Below are positions 55,460 through 63,616 of a stretch of 64,000 nucleotides of DNA, piece by piece. The DNA comes from Halanaerobacter jeridensis (GTDB taxonomy: Bacteria; Bacillota; Halanaerobiia; Halobacteroidales; Halobacteroidaceae). Numbering within the stretch: the stretch's first letter is position 1; every line of letters starts with the position of its first letter. The stretch lies in assembly GCF_016908315.1 (NCBI RefSeq), contig NZ_JAFBDQ010000004.1:62001-126000 (forward strand), given 5' to 3'. The position numbers and the translations under genes were made by a program. The notes under the pieces are model-generated. The model was not told the DNA's origin and did no database searches. It saw only the letters and a program-made list of their open reading frames with translations.

Positions 55460-56915
55460 TTATAAATTAGCTATTATATTACTTATGATTTCAATATTAA
55501 GTTTTCTTGGAACTAGAGCAGCAATTAAAAATAGAAAAGAAATAGACTCTTTTTTTGGTAACCTACCTAAAATTGCAGAAGAAGTTCAATTAGATTTAAA
55601 GGGAAAATTTAGTAGACCGTCTTCTGGAGTTGAAGTGGGAAAAGATATTAAGTTGATTAGAAAATTAAATTTTAATCCAGGACTTAAGTTAGACTATGAT
55701 GAATGGTTTGGATTATCTGAGATTGCAGATAATAAAATTTATGTGCCATATATGAAAGTAGAAACAGAGGAATTGATTATTAATGTATTTAGAGCTAGTG
55801 ATGGAGAATTCAAAGAAAAAATCATCTATGATATAGAAGGAATAGGAGGTTATCCCTTAATAAAAGTTATTAAAGATAGAATATATTTAGTTAATCATAG
55901 CCGAAAATCTATAGAAATTTTAAATTTATCTGGGAAACATAAAAAAAGGATTTCATTGTCTGGCGGACATCGTAAAGGCAGTTCATTATCTAGTACTAGA
56001 ACTCCTTTTGATTGGGTTCCGCTGTATAGTAGTAATGACCATATATATTTGTTAAATATTTTTGGTAGGGATCGCAAGTTGCAGAAGTATGACTTTAGAG
56101 GAGATATATTAAAAGAAGTAGAACTAGATGGTAAATATTGGGAGGAGGTTACATCGGCTGAAAAATTATTATTTTATAAAGGTGACTTATATTTTATCTT
56201 TAATGAATGGATGAATATTGTGAACCAAGATTTAGAAGGATTAGGTAGCTATAAATTGAGTGGAGATGATTTTGGATTAAAAAATACTGGTTATAATGGT
56301 TACTTTACTGACTATGTTTTTTATAGAAATAGATTTATATACTTAGGTAGTAATTACTTAGTTATTTCTGATTTAGCAGGGGATTATAAACGGATCCCGA
56401 TTAGCAGTTTAATTGGAGGAAGTTTAGAAGGGCTACTGCAGACAAAAATTAACCGTTATGATTTAGAGTTAAGGAGTAATAATGATAGATTGTTTTTACT
56501 AGATGAGAGTCAGAATCTAGTGTATGAATTGGAGATTAATGAAAATATTTGTCCCCCCGTCAATAGTAAAAATTGGGATCGCAGTAATGCTTTATTCCCT
56601 GATATTGTTTTGGAGCATGCAATAAGAAGGCGCATAAATAAACCAAAAGGTGAACTAAGCAACGAGGATATAAAAAGTATAGAGAGGTTGTCAATTAGGA
56701 ATCAAGGAATTCAAAATTTACAGGGGCTGAAAAAATTGAAAAATTTGCGGGTGTTGAGATTACCTGATAATCAAGAAGATATAAGTCTGTTATTAGAATT
56801 ACCAAATTTAGAAAAAGTTTATTTGGATGAAGATGCACTAGATTTTTCTTTAGGGAGTATAGATTATAAAGTAATTAAAAAATTACAATCTCAAGGAGTG
56901 GAGATCCACTTATAA
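55452..56915 (+). CDS. Paralogous membrane-anchored protein with a minimal LRR tail
   Basis: A 487-residue paralogue of the preceding protein. It shares the N-terminal anchor, a propeller-like region ('DRIYLVNHSRKSIEILNLSG', 'DHIYLLNIFGRDRKLQKYDF'), the linker ('FPDIVLEHAIRRRINKPKGELSNEDIKSIERL') and the same cap ('LPNLEKVYLDEDALDFSLGSIDYKVIKKL'), but has only about two LRR units between linker and cap. ATG 55452 follows GGGAGGAG at ten bases and lies inside the end of the LRR gene. The two proteins are probably co-produced at the cell surface; function unknown. Confidence 0.7.
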   Translation: MNNYKLAIILLMISILSFLGTRAAIKNRKEIDSFFGNLPKIAEEVQLDLKGKFSRPSSGVEVGKDIKLIRKLNFNPGLKLDYDEWFGLSEIADNKIYVPYMKVETEELIINVFRASDGEFKEKIIYDIEGIGGYPLIKVIKDRIYLVNHSRKSIEILNLSGKHKKRISLSGGHRKGSSLSSTRTPFDWVPLYSSNDHIYLLNIFGRDRKLQKYDFRGDILKEVELDGKYWEEVTSAEKLLFYKGDLYFIFNEWMNIVNQDLEGLGSYKLSGDDFGLKNTGYNGYFTDYVFYRNRFIYLGSNYLVISDLAGDYKRIPISSLIGGSLEGLLQTKINRYDLELRSNNDRLFLLDESQNLVYELEINENICPPVNSKNWDRSNALFPDIVLEHAIRRRINKPKGELSNEDIKSIERLSIRNQGIQNLQGLKKLKNLRVLRLPDNQEDISLLLELPNLEKVYLDEDALDFSLGSIDYKVIKKLQSQGVEIHL

Positions 56916-57009
56916 GAATTATAGAAACTAACTGATGTATTTTCATTTCACATTCGATTATTCTTACGCTTAGACCCAAATTAGAGTGTTAAGCGAGGGA
57001 TGATTTGCT

Positions 57010-57678
57010 TTGAATTTTGAACAGACTATTTTAGCTTATTCTTATTTATCCAAAAAGATTAAATTCAAGCGCCAATTTGATGTATTTGATAGACCTCTTC
57101 AATTTCAGAAAAATAAAAGTAAGAAAAATGTAAAGTCTTTTGGAATTAAAAGAAGTCTTGACCAAGAAGAAGATAATTTAAAAAGGCAAGTAGATATTTT
57201 GGATTATAAAAATAATGATAATTTTATACTGAAATTAAAAACTAACGCCGGAGTTGATGAAATAATTTTAGCTAAAATTGAGCCTAAAGAGAATTTGTTA
57301 CAGACCATAGATTATGTAAGACAGAGAATCAAACAAAATAAAAACAATACTCCAAATTTGCAAAAGAATGAAGTTTTACAGATTCCCACAATGAAATTTA
57401 ATCTAGAACATAGCTATTTTGATTTAATAGGAGATGTAGTTCTTAATGATGGGAGGGTAGTAACGAAAGCTATACAAAATGTTGATTTTAGGTTAAATGA
57501 AACAGGTGCTACTGTGCGGTTTAAAGCAAAGATAAAAATCAGCAAAGGGATTTTTAGGAACAAGAGGAGTTTTATTTTTGATAAGCCATTTCTAATGTAT
57601 GTAAAAGAACAAGGAGCGAAATATCCATATTTGGCAGCGTGGATTGCTAATACTGAATTTTTAGTAAAAAAGCATTAA
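57010..57678 (+). CDS. Unknown protein with a serpin-tail-like C-terminus
   Basis: A 222-residue protein without signal peptide or membrane segment. Residues from about 130 to the end run parallel to the last third of serpins: 'LQIPTMKFNLEHSYFDLIG', then 'AIQNVDFRLNETGATVRFKAKIKI' at the place of the hinge and reactive loop, and 'FIFDKPFLMYVKEQ' where serpins have 'F.ADHPFLF.I'. The first 130 residues are basic and unassigned. The hinge lacks the small Ala-rich residues of inhibitory serpins. The match is by eye and the protein is far shorter than a serpin (about 370), so the call is tentative. TTG 57010 is the first start after GAGGGATG. Confidence 0.4.
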   Translation: MNFEQTILAYSYLSKKIKFKRQFDVFDRPLQFQKNKSKKNVKSFGIKRSLDQEEDNLKRQVDILDYKNNDNFILKLKTNAGVDEIILAKIEPKENLLQTIDYVRQRIKQNKNNTPNLQKNEVLQIPTMKFNLEHSYFDLIGDVVLNDGRVVTKAIQNVDFRLNETGATVRFKAKIKISKGIFRNKRSFIFDKPFLMYVKEQGAKYPYLAAWIANTEFLVKKH

Positions 57679-57881
57679 ATACTATTCAGAAGAAATGAAT
57701 CATTAATGAAGTTGATCTTTAAACTATAATAAAAGCAGGAGATTAAATAAATTCAATAGAAATAATCAACTAAGAGAGCAAAAAATAATTTATAAATAAT
57801 AATAATATTTCAAATACTTAAATTAGAGGTGAATAATAAAAGATAGTTATTACTGTATATTTAGTTAGGAGCGGATAAAAA

Positions 57882-59159
57882 ATGAGCGATAAAAATATTT
57901 CTTGGTTGTATAAAGAATTACCTGAATTAATAGAGGAAAATATTATTTCCGAAGAAACGGCTCAAGAAATAAGAAATTATTATGGTCCTATTAAAGAAAA
58001 AGATAAAGACCAGAATTTATTACTTATCTTTAGTATTTTAGGAGCAGTGCTGATTGGGAGTGGGATCATTTTATTGTTGGCCCATAATTGGTCTCAATTA
58101 ACTCGTTTAAGTCGAACGGGGATTATTTTTTCTGGTCTAATAGGTGCTCAAACTTTTTTGGCTTGGGTATTAATCAACAGGTCATATTCTGTATCATGGC
58201 GTGAGGGTAGTGCTACTTTTTTAACTTTTATAGTCGGGGCTGCGATTGCTTTAATTGGTCAAACTTATCATTTGCCGTCTGATTTAAGTAACTTTTTATT
58301 AACTTGGATGTTATTAATTGTTCCTTTGGTTTATATAGTGGATACTACTATCCCAGCATTGATTTATTTAGCGGGGATAAGTTGGTGGGGACTTCTTGTA
58401 CAGGGACAATTCCGTTTATTATTTTGGTTGTTAGCAGCTTTGGTAGTGCCTTATTATATTAAGCAAATTAAGCAAGATAAAACTTCACGTAAGGTGACAG
58501 TTTTATCTTGGGGGTTGAGTATTTCAATTTTATTTGGGCTTGGCTCTACTTTAGAAGTAAGTTCTTATTCTGCAATTTTATGGCGTTTGATTTATCTTAG
58601 TTATTTTAGTATATTATTCTTACTAGGTCAAAAAATAAGTTTAAAGACTAGAGTTTTAGAAGGATTAGGATTATTAGGAAGTTGGTTTGTGATTTATGAA
58701 TTAGGTGCTTTAAAGAATAGTAATTTATGGGAATTAGATATTTTGAATAGTGGTAACTTATTTTATTATATAATTATTGTTTTATTTTTAGCTATTAATA
58801 TTTATTTATTGAGAGAAAACTATTTAAAAGGTGATAGGAATAATTTAATATTAGGAACTGCTCCTTTTGTATTGTTATTAACTTTATTTATTAAAATATA
58901 TACGTTAAACTTAGTTATCTATAATGCTTATTTACTTTTGATAGCATTAGGAGTTTTAGTATATGGTTTAGATAAAAAGAAGATAAAATTAGCTAATTTA
59001 GGGATTTTGATGATAGCAGTGCAGATTATAGGACGTTTTTTCTTCTTGGATATTAGCTTTATTTGGCGGCGGATAGTTTTTGTGGTAGTAGGGATCGGCT
59101 TTTTAGTCAGTAATATAATTATGAGCCGTCGTTTAAAGGGGGAAGAAAATAATGAATAA
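57882..59159 (+). CDS. DUF2157 membrane protein
   Basis: A 425-residue protein with a soluble N-terminal segment ('WLYKELPELIEENIISEETAQEIRNYYG', the DUF2157 lead) and about eleven to twelve membrane segments. The function of the family is unknown. It overlaps the following GDYXXLXY-domain gene by eight bases, a pairing seen repeatedly in bacteria, so the two likely act together in the membrane. AGGAG precedes the ATG. Confidence 0.8.
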   Translation: MSDKNISWLYKELPELIEENIISEETAQEIRNYYGPIKEKDKDQNLLLIFSILGAVLIGSGIILLLAHNWSQLTRLSRTGIIFSGLIGAQTFLAWVLINRSYSVSWREGSATFLTFIVGAAIALIGQTYHLPSDLSNFLLTWMLLIVPLVYIVDTTIPALIYLAGISWWGLLVQGQFRLLFWLLAALVVPYYIKQIKQDKTSRKVTVLSWGLSISILFGLGSTLEVSSYSAILWRLIYLSYFSILFLLGQKISLKTRVLEGLGLLGSWFVIYELGALKNSNLWELDILNSGNLFYYIIIVLFLAINIYLLRENYLKGDRNNLILGTAPFVLLLTLFIKIYTLNLVIYNAYLLLIALGVLVYGLDKKKIKLANLGILMIAVQIIGRFFFLDISFIWRRIVFVVVGIGFLVSNIIMSRRLKGEENNE

Positions 59160-59712
59160 GAAGGTAACTATTAGTCTATTTGTTTTTTTAGCTGTAATTC
59201 AATTAGCAGTACCGGCGGTAATGATTAGTAAACGAGAATTAACTCTGCGCAATGGTGAGAGATTTAAATTTGCTACTGCTCCCATTGATCCTTATGATGC
59301 CTTTCGCGGGCGCTATGTACGTTTGAATTTTGCTGAATCTGAACATCCTTTGCCAAGTGGTTTAGATATTGAGCGCGGAGAGTGGGTTTATGCTCATTTA
59401 AAAAAAGATGAAAATAATTTTGCTCAAATTACTAATCTTACTTTAACTCCTCCAGTTGAACAATCTTATCTGAAAGTTAAAGTAAGATATATTAATAGAA
59501 GAAGAAAGGAAGTTATGTTAGAGTTCTCTTTTGATCGCTATTATTTAGAAGAAGAAGTTGCTAAGGTTGCTGAAAAATATTATCAGCAGTTAACTCGTAG
59601 ACAACAATTAGATAGTTATGTGACAGTTAGGGTTAATGATGGCTTTGCAGTTTTAGAAGAGCTATATTTAGATGGACAACCGATTTTAGAATATGTAAAA
59701 AAATCTATATAA
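59152..59712 (+). CDS. GDYXXLXY-domain protein
   Basis: A 186-residue protein with an N-terminal membrane segment or signal anchor (about 5-25) and the family motif region 'ATAPIDPYDAFRGRYVRLNF', where the name-giving GDYxxLxY is here GRYVRLNF. It is the usual partner of DUF2157 proteins. GGGGGAAG before the ATG lies within the previous gene. Its stop codon coincides with the first bases of foldback repeat copy 3. Confidence 0.78.
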   Translation: MNKKVTISLFVFLAVIQLAVPAVMISKRELTLRNGERFKFATAPIDPYDAFRGRYVRLNFAESEHPLPSGLDIERGEWVYAHLKKDENNFAQITNLTLTPPVEQSYLKVKVRYINRRRKEVMLEFSFDRYYLEEEVAKVAEKYYQQLTRRQQLDSYVTVRVNDGFAVLEELYLDGQPILEYVKKSI

Positions 59713-60035
59713 AGTGTAGCTTTCGGATTGAGATAAAAATGGTTTCTTCGCTCCTAAATCTAGTTTGATTCGTCTAAATTCGTATAATAAGCTGCAATTT
59801 AGTTTAATTAAATTAGAAATTAAACTTTCAAAATTACAGCTTATTATACTTCATTAAGACTCATTGAAAAACTAGATTTAAAGACGCTGCGAAACAATTT
59901 TATCTCAATCCAAGGCAGTCTTACTTTAAGTGTGGGAGCAGGTATATACCATTTTGAAGTTGCTTATTTTTTAATTGTGCCTCTTGCTTTTGATTTTATG
60001 TTTTTAACTACTAGCTCCTAACTACTTACTTCTAG
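59711..60035 (+). repeat. Foldback intergenic repeat, copy 3 (longest)
   Basis: It starts AAAGTGTAGC at the preceding stop codon. Inverted arms GGATTGAGATAAAA (59725-59738) and TTTTATCTCAATCC (59898-59911) enclose further paired blocks (AAATCTAGTTT with AAACTAGATTT; AATAAGCTG with CAGCTTATT). The right tail 'AGTCTTACTTTAAGTGTGGG', 'ATACCATTTTGAAGTTGC' and 'CTAGCTCCTAACTACTTAC' matches copy 1 and the partial copy at 34838. It accounts for most of the 393-bp gap before folC and has no ORF. Confidence 0.78.
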
Positions 60036-60036
60036 C

Positions 60037-60067
60037 TATAAAGTTTCACTGAAAGTGAAACTTTATA
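60037..60067 (+). terminator. Perfect 14-bp hairpin before folC
   Basis: TATAAAGTTTCACT pairs with AGTGAAACTTTATA around a GAA loop. It has A-rich and T-rich feet but no long T-run. It could be a two-way terminator or an mRNA 5' structure for folC. Confidence 0.5.
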
Positions 60068-60105
60068 TAGATATTGTGTAACTACAAATTAAGTGAGGGA
60101 TAATA

Positions 60106-61374
60106 ATGCAAGAATTAGACTATTTACAGCAATTAGATAAGTTTGGAGTTCAGCCTGGTTTAGAGCGAATGGAGTTATTATTAGATTATTTAGATAATCC
60201 AGAGCAAGACTTGGATATTATTCATATTGCAGGTACTAATGGTAAAGGCTCTACTTCTGCACTATTGACTTCAATTTATAAAGAAGCAGGGTATAAAGTA
60301 GGGACTTATAATTCGCCAGAGATTGTAGAATTTAATGAACGGATGCGGATTAATGAGCAATATATTAGTGATCAGAAATTGTCGCAATTAGTCAAAGAAG
60401 TCAAACCTGCTATAAAGGAAGTGGAAGAACAGCTAGCTCATCCAACCTTTTTTGAAGTGGTAACAGCAATTGCTATTTTATATTTTGCGCAGGAAAATGT
60501 TGATTTAGCTATCTTGGAAGTCGGTATGGGTGGTGTTTTAGATGCTACTAATGTTGGGAACAGTTTAGTATCGGTAATAACAAATGTTAGCTTAGATCAT
60601 ACAGAGTATTTAGGAGATACTTTAACTGAAATAGCTAGTGAAAAAGGGGGGATTATCAAAGAGGGACAAGCTGTGATTACTGCTGCTACTAAAGAAAAAG
60701 TAAAAGATAAGCTAGCCGAGATTGCTGAAGAGAAGAAAGCAGATTTAATTAATATCTATGATTATTTCTTTTGGGAAGAAAAAGAAACAGAAGGCATTAA
60801 GCAACAGTTAGATATTAACGGTTTAAGAGGTTATTATAAAGATTTAGAATTACCTTTATTAGGAGAGTATCAAATCATTAATACTGTGACTGCACTTGCA
60901 GTAATTGAAATATTATATAGTGAATATGCAGTTGATCCTGAGGCAATTAAACAGGGAATATCTAAAGTACGGTGGCCGGGTCGTTTAGAGGTAGTATCTG
61001 AAAAGCCAATGATAATCTTAGATGGTGCTCATAATCAAGCCGGTGCTCAGCAATTACGAAAAGAATTAGAAAAATTAAACTATAAGAGATTGATTATAGT
61101 ACTTAGTATTTTAGAAGATAAAGATTATCCAGGGATAATAGAACAATTGGCTCCTCTAGCAGATGAGTTAATATTGACTAAAAATCAAAATCCACGTGCT
61201 GCTAAAATTGAAGAGTTGGAAAAATATGCTCGAAAATATGAAGCTTCGCTGAGAACTGAAAGAGAACTAGAAAAGGCAGTCGATGATGCTGTGGATGAAG
61301 CTACTGCAAATGATTTGATTTTAGTAGGAGGTTCGTTATATACTGTAAGTGAGATTAGAAGTAGATTTGTATAG
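60106..61374 (+). CDS. folC: Bifunctional folylpolyglutamate/dihydrofolate synthase
   Basis: A 422-residue Mur-ligase-type enzyme that adds Glu to folates. The ATP site is 'HIAGTNGKGSTSALL', followed by 'GTYNSPEIVEFNERMRIN', the central 'LEVGMGGVLDATNV', 'VSLDHTEYLGDTLTEIASEKGGI' and the C-terminal 'RWPGRLEVVSEKPMIILDGAHNQAG'. It lies downstream of the repeat and hairpin, with GTGAGG before the ATG, and ends at a strong hairpin shared with the convergent gene. Confidence 0.93.
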   Translation: MQELDYLQQLDKFGVQPGLERMELLLDYLDNPEQDLDIIHIAGTNGKGSTSALLTSIYKEAGYKVGTYNSPEIVEFNERMRINEQYISDQKLSQLVKEVKPAIKEVEEQLAHPTFFEVVTAIAILYFAQENVDLAILEVGMGGVLDATNVGNSLVSVITNVSLDHTEYLGDTLTEIASEKGGIIKEGQAVITAATKEKVKDKLAEIAEEKKADLINIYDYFFWEEKETEGIKQQLDINGLRGYYKDLELPLLGEYQIINTVTALAVIEILYSEYAVDPEAIKQGISKVRWPGRLEVVSEKPMIILDGAHNQAGAQQLRKELEKLNYKRLIIVLSILEDKDYPGIIEQLAPLADELILTKNQNPRAAKIEELEKYARKYEASLRTERELEKAVDDAVDEATANDLILVGGSLYTVSEIRSRFV

Positions 61375-61398
61375 GATTAATATAAGTGAAGCTTAGAT

Positions 61399-61474
61399 GC
61401 TATGAGCTGAACTGAGACCAGATAAAGGGGTGGATTTTATCTGGCGTCGCACAGCTCATAGCGTATAGTTTTTA
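61399..61474 (+). terminator. Two-tier hairpin between folC and the convergent minus-strand gene
   Basis: GCTATGAGCTG (61399-61409) pairs with CAGCTCATAGC (61452-61462); inside it ACCAGATAAA pairs with TTATCTGG. GTATAGTTTTT follows on the + strand. It lies between convergent genes, so it could terminate folC and may also act for the gene on the minus strand. Confidence 0.75.
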
Positions 61475-61840
61475 ACCCAAATAAATTCCTGAGACATCAT
61501 TTATTGTGTCACGGCCTAGTTCATGACCGTTGGTCTTGATTACTATTTCAATTGTTCTATCATCTAGTTGTTCTTTTGTTCTCAATTCTTTGATATTAAA
61601 TAATAAAAAGAAATTATTGTTTTGGTCAGTGATTGTATCAACTGCTTGAACTCCGGTGCCTGAAGTCATACCACCTTTCGTATTAACTCCATATAAAGTA
61701 TATTCTTCAGGTGAAAGTTGACAATTATCAACTTGAACGGCTAAATGGCCAGGTACATCTCTGCGATTAGTATTATTTTTTATGACCGAAGCATCAATAT
61801 CACATTTTTGTGAATTTAGTTTTGTAACTTGCACACCCAT
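61472..61840 (-). CDS. Unrecognised 122-residue protein under a Fur-box-like site
   Basis: The only convincing minus-strand gene. The product is soluble, without signal peptide or membrane segment; it begins 'MGVQVTKLNSQKCDID', has two Cys, a Gly-rich middle ('GVNTKGGMTSGTGVQAVD') and a strand-rich end ('TIEIVIKTNGHELGRDTINDV'). I do not recognise a family. A clear AAAGGAGG ribosome site lies seven bases before the ATG, and a promoter (TTGACA, 17 bp, TAAAAT on this strand) is at 61895-61923. A Fur-box-like sequence at 61867-61885 lies between promoter and gene, suggesting iron control. Confidence 0.65.
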   Translation of the reverse strand: MGVQVTKLNSQKCDIDASVIKNNTNRRDVPGHLAVQVDNCQLSPEEYTLYGVNTKGGMTSGTGVQAVDTITDQNNNFFLLFNIKELRTKEQLDDRTIEIVIKTNGHELGRDTINDVSGIYLG

Positions 61841-61866
61841 TGTAAAAACCTCCTTTTAAACTAATT

Positions 61867-61885
61867 GAAAATGATTCTTAATATC
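61867..61885 (-). promoter_or_regulatory. Fur-box-like operator
   Basis: GAAAATGATTCTTAATATC matches the 19-bp Fur consensus GATAATGATAATCATTATC at 14 positions by eye. It lies just downstream of the -10 box of the minus-strand gene, a blocking position. Confidence 0.5.
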
Positions 61886-61894
61886 TTTGCTTTA

Positions 61895-61923
61895 ATTTTA
61901 TATAATCCATAATTAATTGTCAA
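61895..61923 (-). promoter_or_regulatory. Promoter of the minus-strand gene
   Basis: On the minus strand, TTGACA (61923-61918) and TAAAAT (61900-61895) with 17-bp spacing. Confidence 0.7.
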
Positions 61924-62098
61924 GAGAAATTGATTAGCATTATTTACTTGTCTTTCAGATCTTTAACTTTTTTAAGAGGTCTTGTGAAATTTATCTAGAA
62001 GTAATTTATAATAAGATTTCACAAAATATTTTAATCATTATTAATAAACAATTGTCCTCTTGCATAATATCATACTAGAATAAGATATTAAGTTTTAA

Positions 62099-62139
62099 AG
62101 GGAGGAGGGCAGAAATCTTCTTAATTGTGTTAAGAAGAT
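62099..62139 (+). promoter_or_regulatory. Shine-Dalgarno followed by a perfect hairpin before the SPOR gene
   Basis: AGGGAGGAGGG (62099-62109) is followed by ATCTTCTTAA (62115-62124), loop TTGTG, and TTAAGAAGAT (62130-62139), then the ATG at 62149. The 39-base distance from ribosome site to start is far too long unless the hairpin folds and brings the two together. Confidence 0.6.
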
Positions 62140-62148
62140 ACTTATATT

Positions 62149-62673
62149 ATGAATATGAATAAGAAAAATTTAAAGTCAGGAACTTCATTATTGTTTATGT
62201 TGGGATTTATGGCTGTAATTGCTAGTGTATTTGGTTATTTTATTAGTAGTTGGTTTTTAGATTATGTAACTGCTCCAGAAGAAGAGATTAATTCTGTAGC
62301 TAATAATCGTACAGTAAAAGAAGAAAAAATTGACCCACAACAGAAGGAGGATTCTCAATCCACAGCCAGTTCAATTGCAAGTGATAATTCTGATTTCAAA
62401 TCTGATACTCAAGAGCAGAAAAAAGAAGATGAAGCAGCTACAATTAAACCACAAGCTAATTCGGATTTATTTGCTGTGCAAGTAGGAGCATTTAGCAAAA
62501 AGGATAATGCAGAGGGATTAGTAAACAAACTACAAAATAAAGGTTTTACGGCCTATATAACAACAAAAAATCCTTATCGGGTTCAAGTAGGTGCTTTTAA
62601 AACTAAAGAAGCAGCTGAAGAGTTAGGAAAAGAACTGCAAAAAATTGGTTTTCCAGTTTATATTAATCATTAA
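62149..62673 (+). CDS. SPOR-domain membrane protein
   Basis: A 174-residue protein with an N-terminal membrane anchor (about 14-36, 'LLFMLGFMAVIASVFGYFI'), a polar Glu/Ser/Lys-rich linker (45-105) and a C-terminal SPOR domain ('FAVQVGAFSKKDNAEGLVNKL' and 'RVQVGAFKTKEAAEELGKEL', the two pseudo-repeats). SPOR domains bind glycan strands bare of stem peptides at division sites or during sporulation. ATG 62149 or ATG 62155 could be the start; the ribosome site is separated by a hairpin. Confidence 0.82.
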   Translation: MNMNKKNLKSGTSLLFMLGFMAVIASVFGYFISSWFLDYVTAPEEEINSVANNRTVKEEKIDPQQKEDSQSTASSIASDNSDFKSDTQEQKKEDEAATIKPQANSDLFAVQVGAFSKKDNAEGLVNKLQNKGFTAYITTKNPYRVQVGAFKTKEAAEELGKELQKIGFPVYINH

Positions 62674-62782
62674 TTAGGACTAATATTTTAATTTCATAAG
62701 AGGATTGGTAATATTGCCAATCCCTCATATTTTTTCTAAAAGATAAACTTAAATCTATAATTTTTTCATGAGGAGGTTTGTG

Positions 62783-63139
62783 ATGAAATTAACTAAGATT
62801 CATAACTTATTAGAAACAGAAATTATTTATCAAAGTCAATCAGAATTAAATATTGTATCTGCTTGTGGAGCTGATTTAATGAGTGATGTGCTAGCTTTTT
62901 CTAGAGAAAAAACTTTACTATTAACTGGTTTAACTAATCCTCAAGTAGTTAGAACAGCAGAAATGATTGATTTAGAATTAATTATATTTGTTAGAGGAAA
63001 ACAACCACCAAAAGAAACTATTGCTTTAGCAGAGGAACAAGATATAACATTATTAACAACTGAGAAACCTTTATATGAAGCTTGTGGGATTTTATATTCA
63101 GCAGGTTTGAAGCCAGAAAAATTAGATACAATAGAGTGA
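62783..63139 (+). CDS. DRTGG-type domain protein
   Basis: A 118-residue protein resembling the DRTGG domain: 'LLETEIIYQSQSELNIVSACGADLMSDVLAF', 'LLLTGLTNPQVVRTAEMIDLELIIFVRGKQPPKE' and 'TLLTTEKPLYEACGILYSAGL'. Such small proteins stand at the head of [FeFe]-hydrogenase-like gene clusters in clostridia and relatives, with the HATPase and ferredoxin genes that follow here. ATG 62783 follows GAGGAGG. The biochemical role is unknown. Confidence 0.78.
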   Translation: MKLTKIHNLLETEIIYQSQSELNIVSACGADLMSDVLAFSREKTLLLTGLTNPQVVRTAEMIDLELIIFVRGKQPPKETIALAEEQDITLLTTEKPLYEACGILYSAGLKPEKLDTIE

Positions 63140-63165
63140 AAATAGACAAGCATGGAGGGATTGTT

Positions 63166-63603
63166 ATGGGCAGTAATGCTGATAGTAAAGAAATAATAAA
63201 TGCAGAAGTAGAAGCAGGTGATTTTAGCAGTGGGGGAGAAATTTCAAGTAAATTAAAAGATTTATTGCGTAAATTAGGAACTTCATCTAAGCTAATTAGA
63301 AAAATAGCAATTATAACTTATGAATTAGAAATGAATATAATTATTCATTCTGAGGGAGGTAGTTTAGCAGCAGAAGTTAATCCTGGTCGTATAGATATTA
63401 TTGCTCGTGATGAGGGACCAGGGATTGAAGATGTGGATAAAGCTTTTAAGCCAGGTTATTCTACAGCTAGTGAGTCTGTTAGAGAAATGGGATTTGGAGC
63501 AGGAATGGGTTTATGTAATATTAAAAACTATGCTGATAATTTAGAGGTGGAAAGTGAATTGGGGGTAGGAACAACAATTAGAGCCTCAATTGATCTTAAA
63601 TAA
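63166..63603 (+). CDS. GHKL-type ATP-binding protein (anti-sigma/HATPase fold)
   Basis: A 145-residue HATPase-fold protein: N box 'YELEMNIIIHSEGG', G1 box 'ARDEGPGIEDVDKAFKPGYST', G2 box 'MGFGAGMGLCNIKNYAD' and 'ESELGVGTTI'. It resembles RsbW/SpoIIAB-like kinases, but in this gene order it is a hydrogenase-cluster companion. ATG 63166 follows GGAGGG; the reading frame is open upstream but the extra part overlaps the DRTGG gene. Confidence 0.8.
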   Translation: MGSNADSKEIINAEVEAGDFSSGGEISSKLKDLLRKLGTSSKLIRKIAIITYELEMNIIIHSEGGSLAAEVNPGRIDIIARDEGPGIEDVDKAFKPGYSTASESVREMGFGAGMGLCNIKNYADNLEVESELGVGTTIRASIDLK

Positions 63604-63616
63604 AGTGGTGATTTAA

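Noticed and set aside
61940-62040. TTGTGAAAT...ATTTCACAA inverted repeat as a Rex operator
   Set aside because: The half-sites are separated by about 27 bases, too far for a normal Rex site, although each half resembles one.
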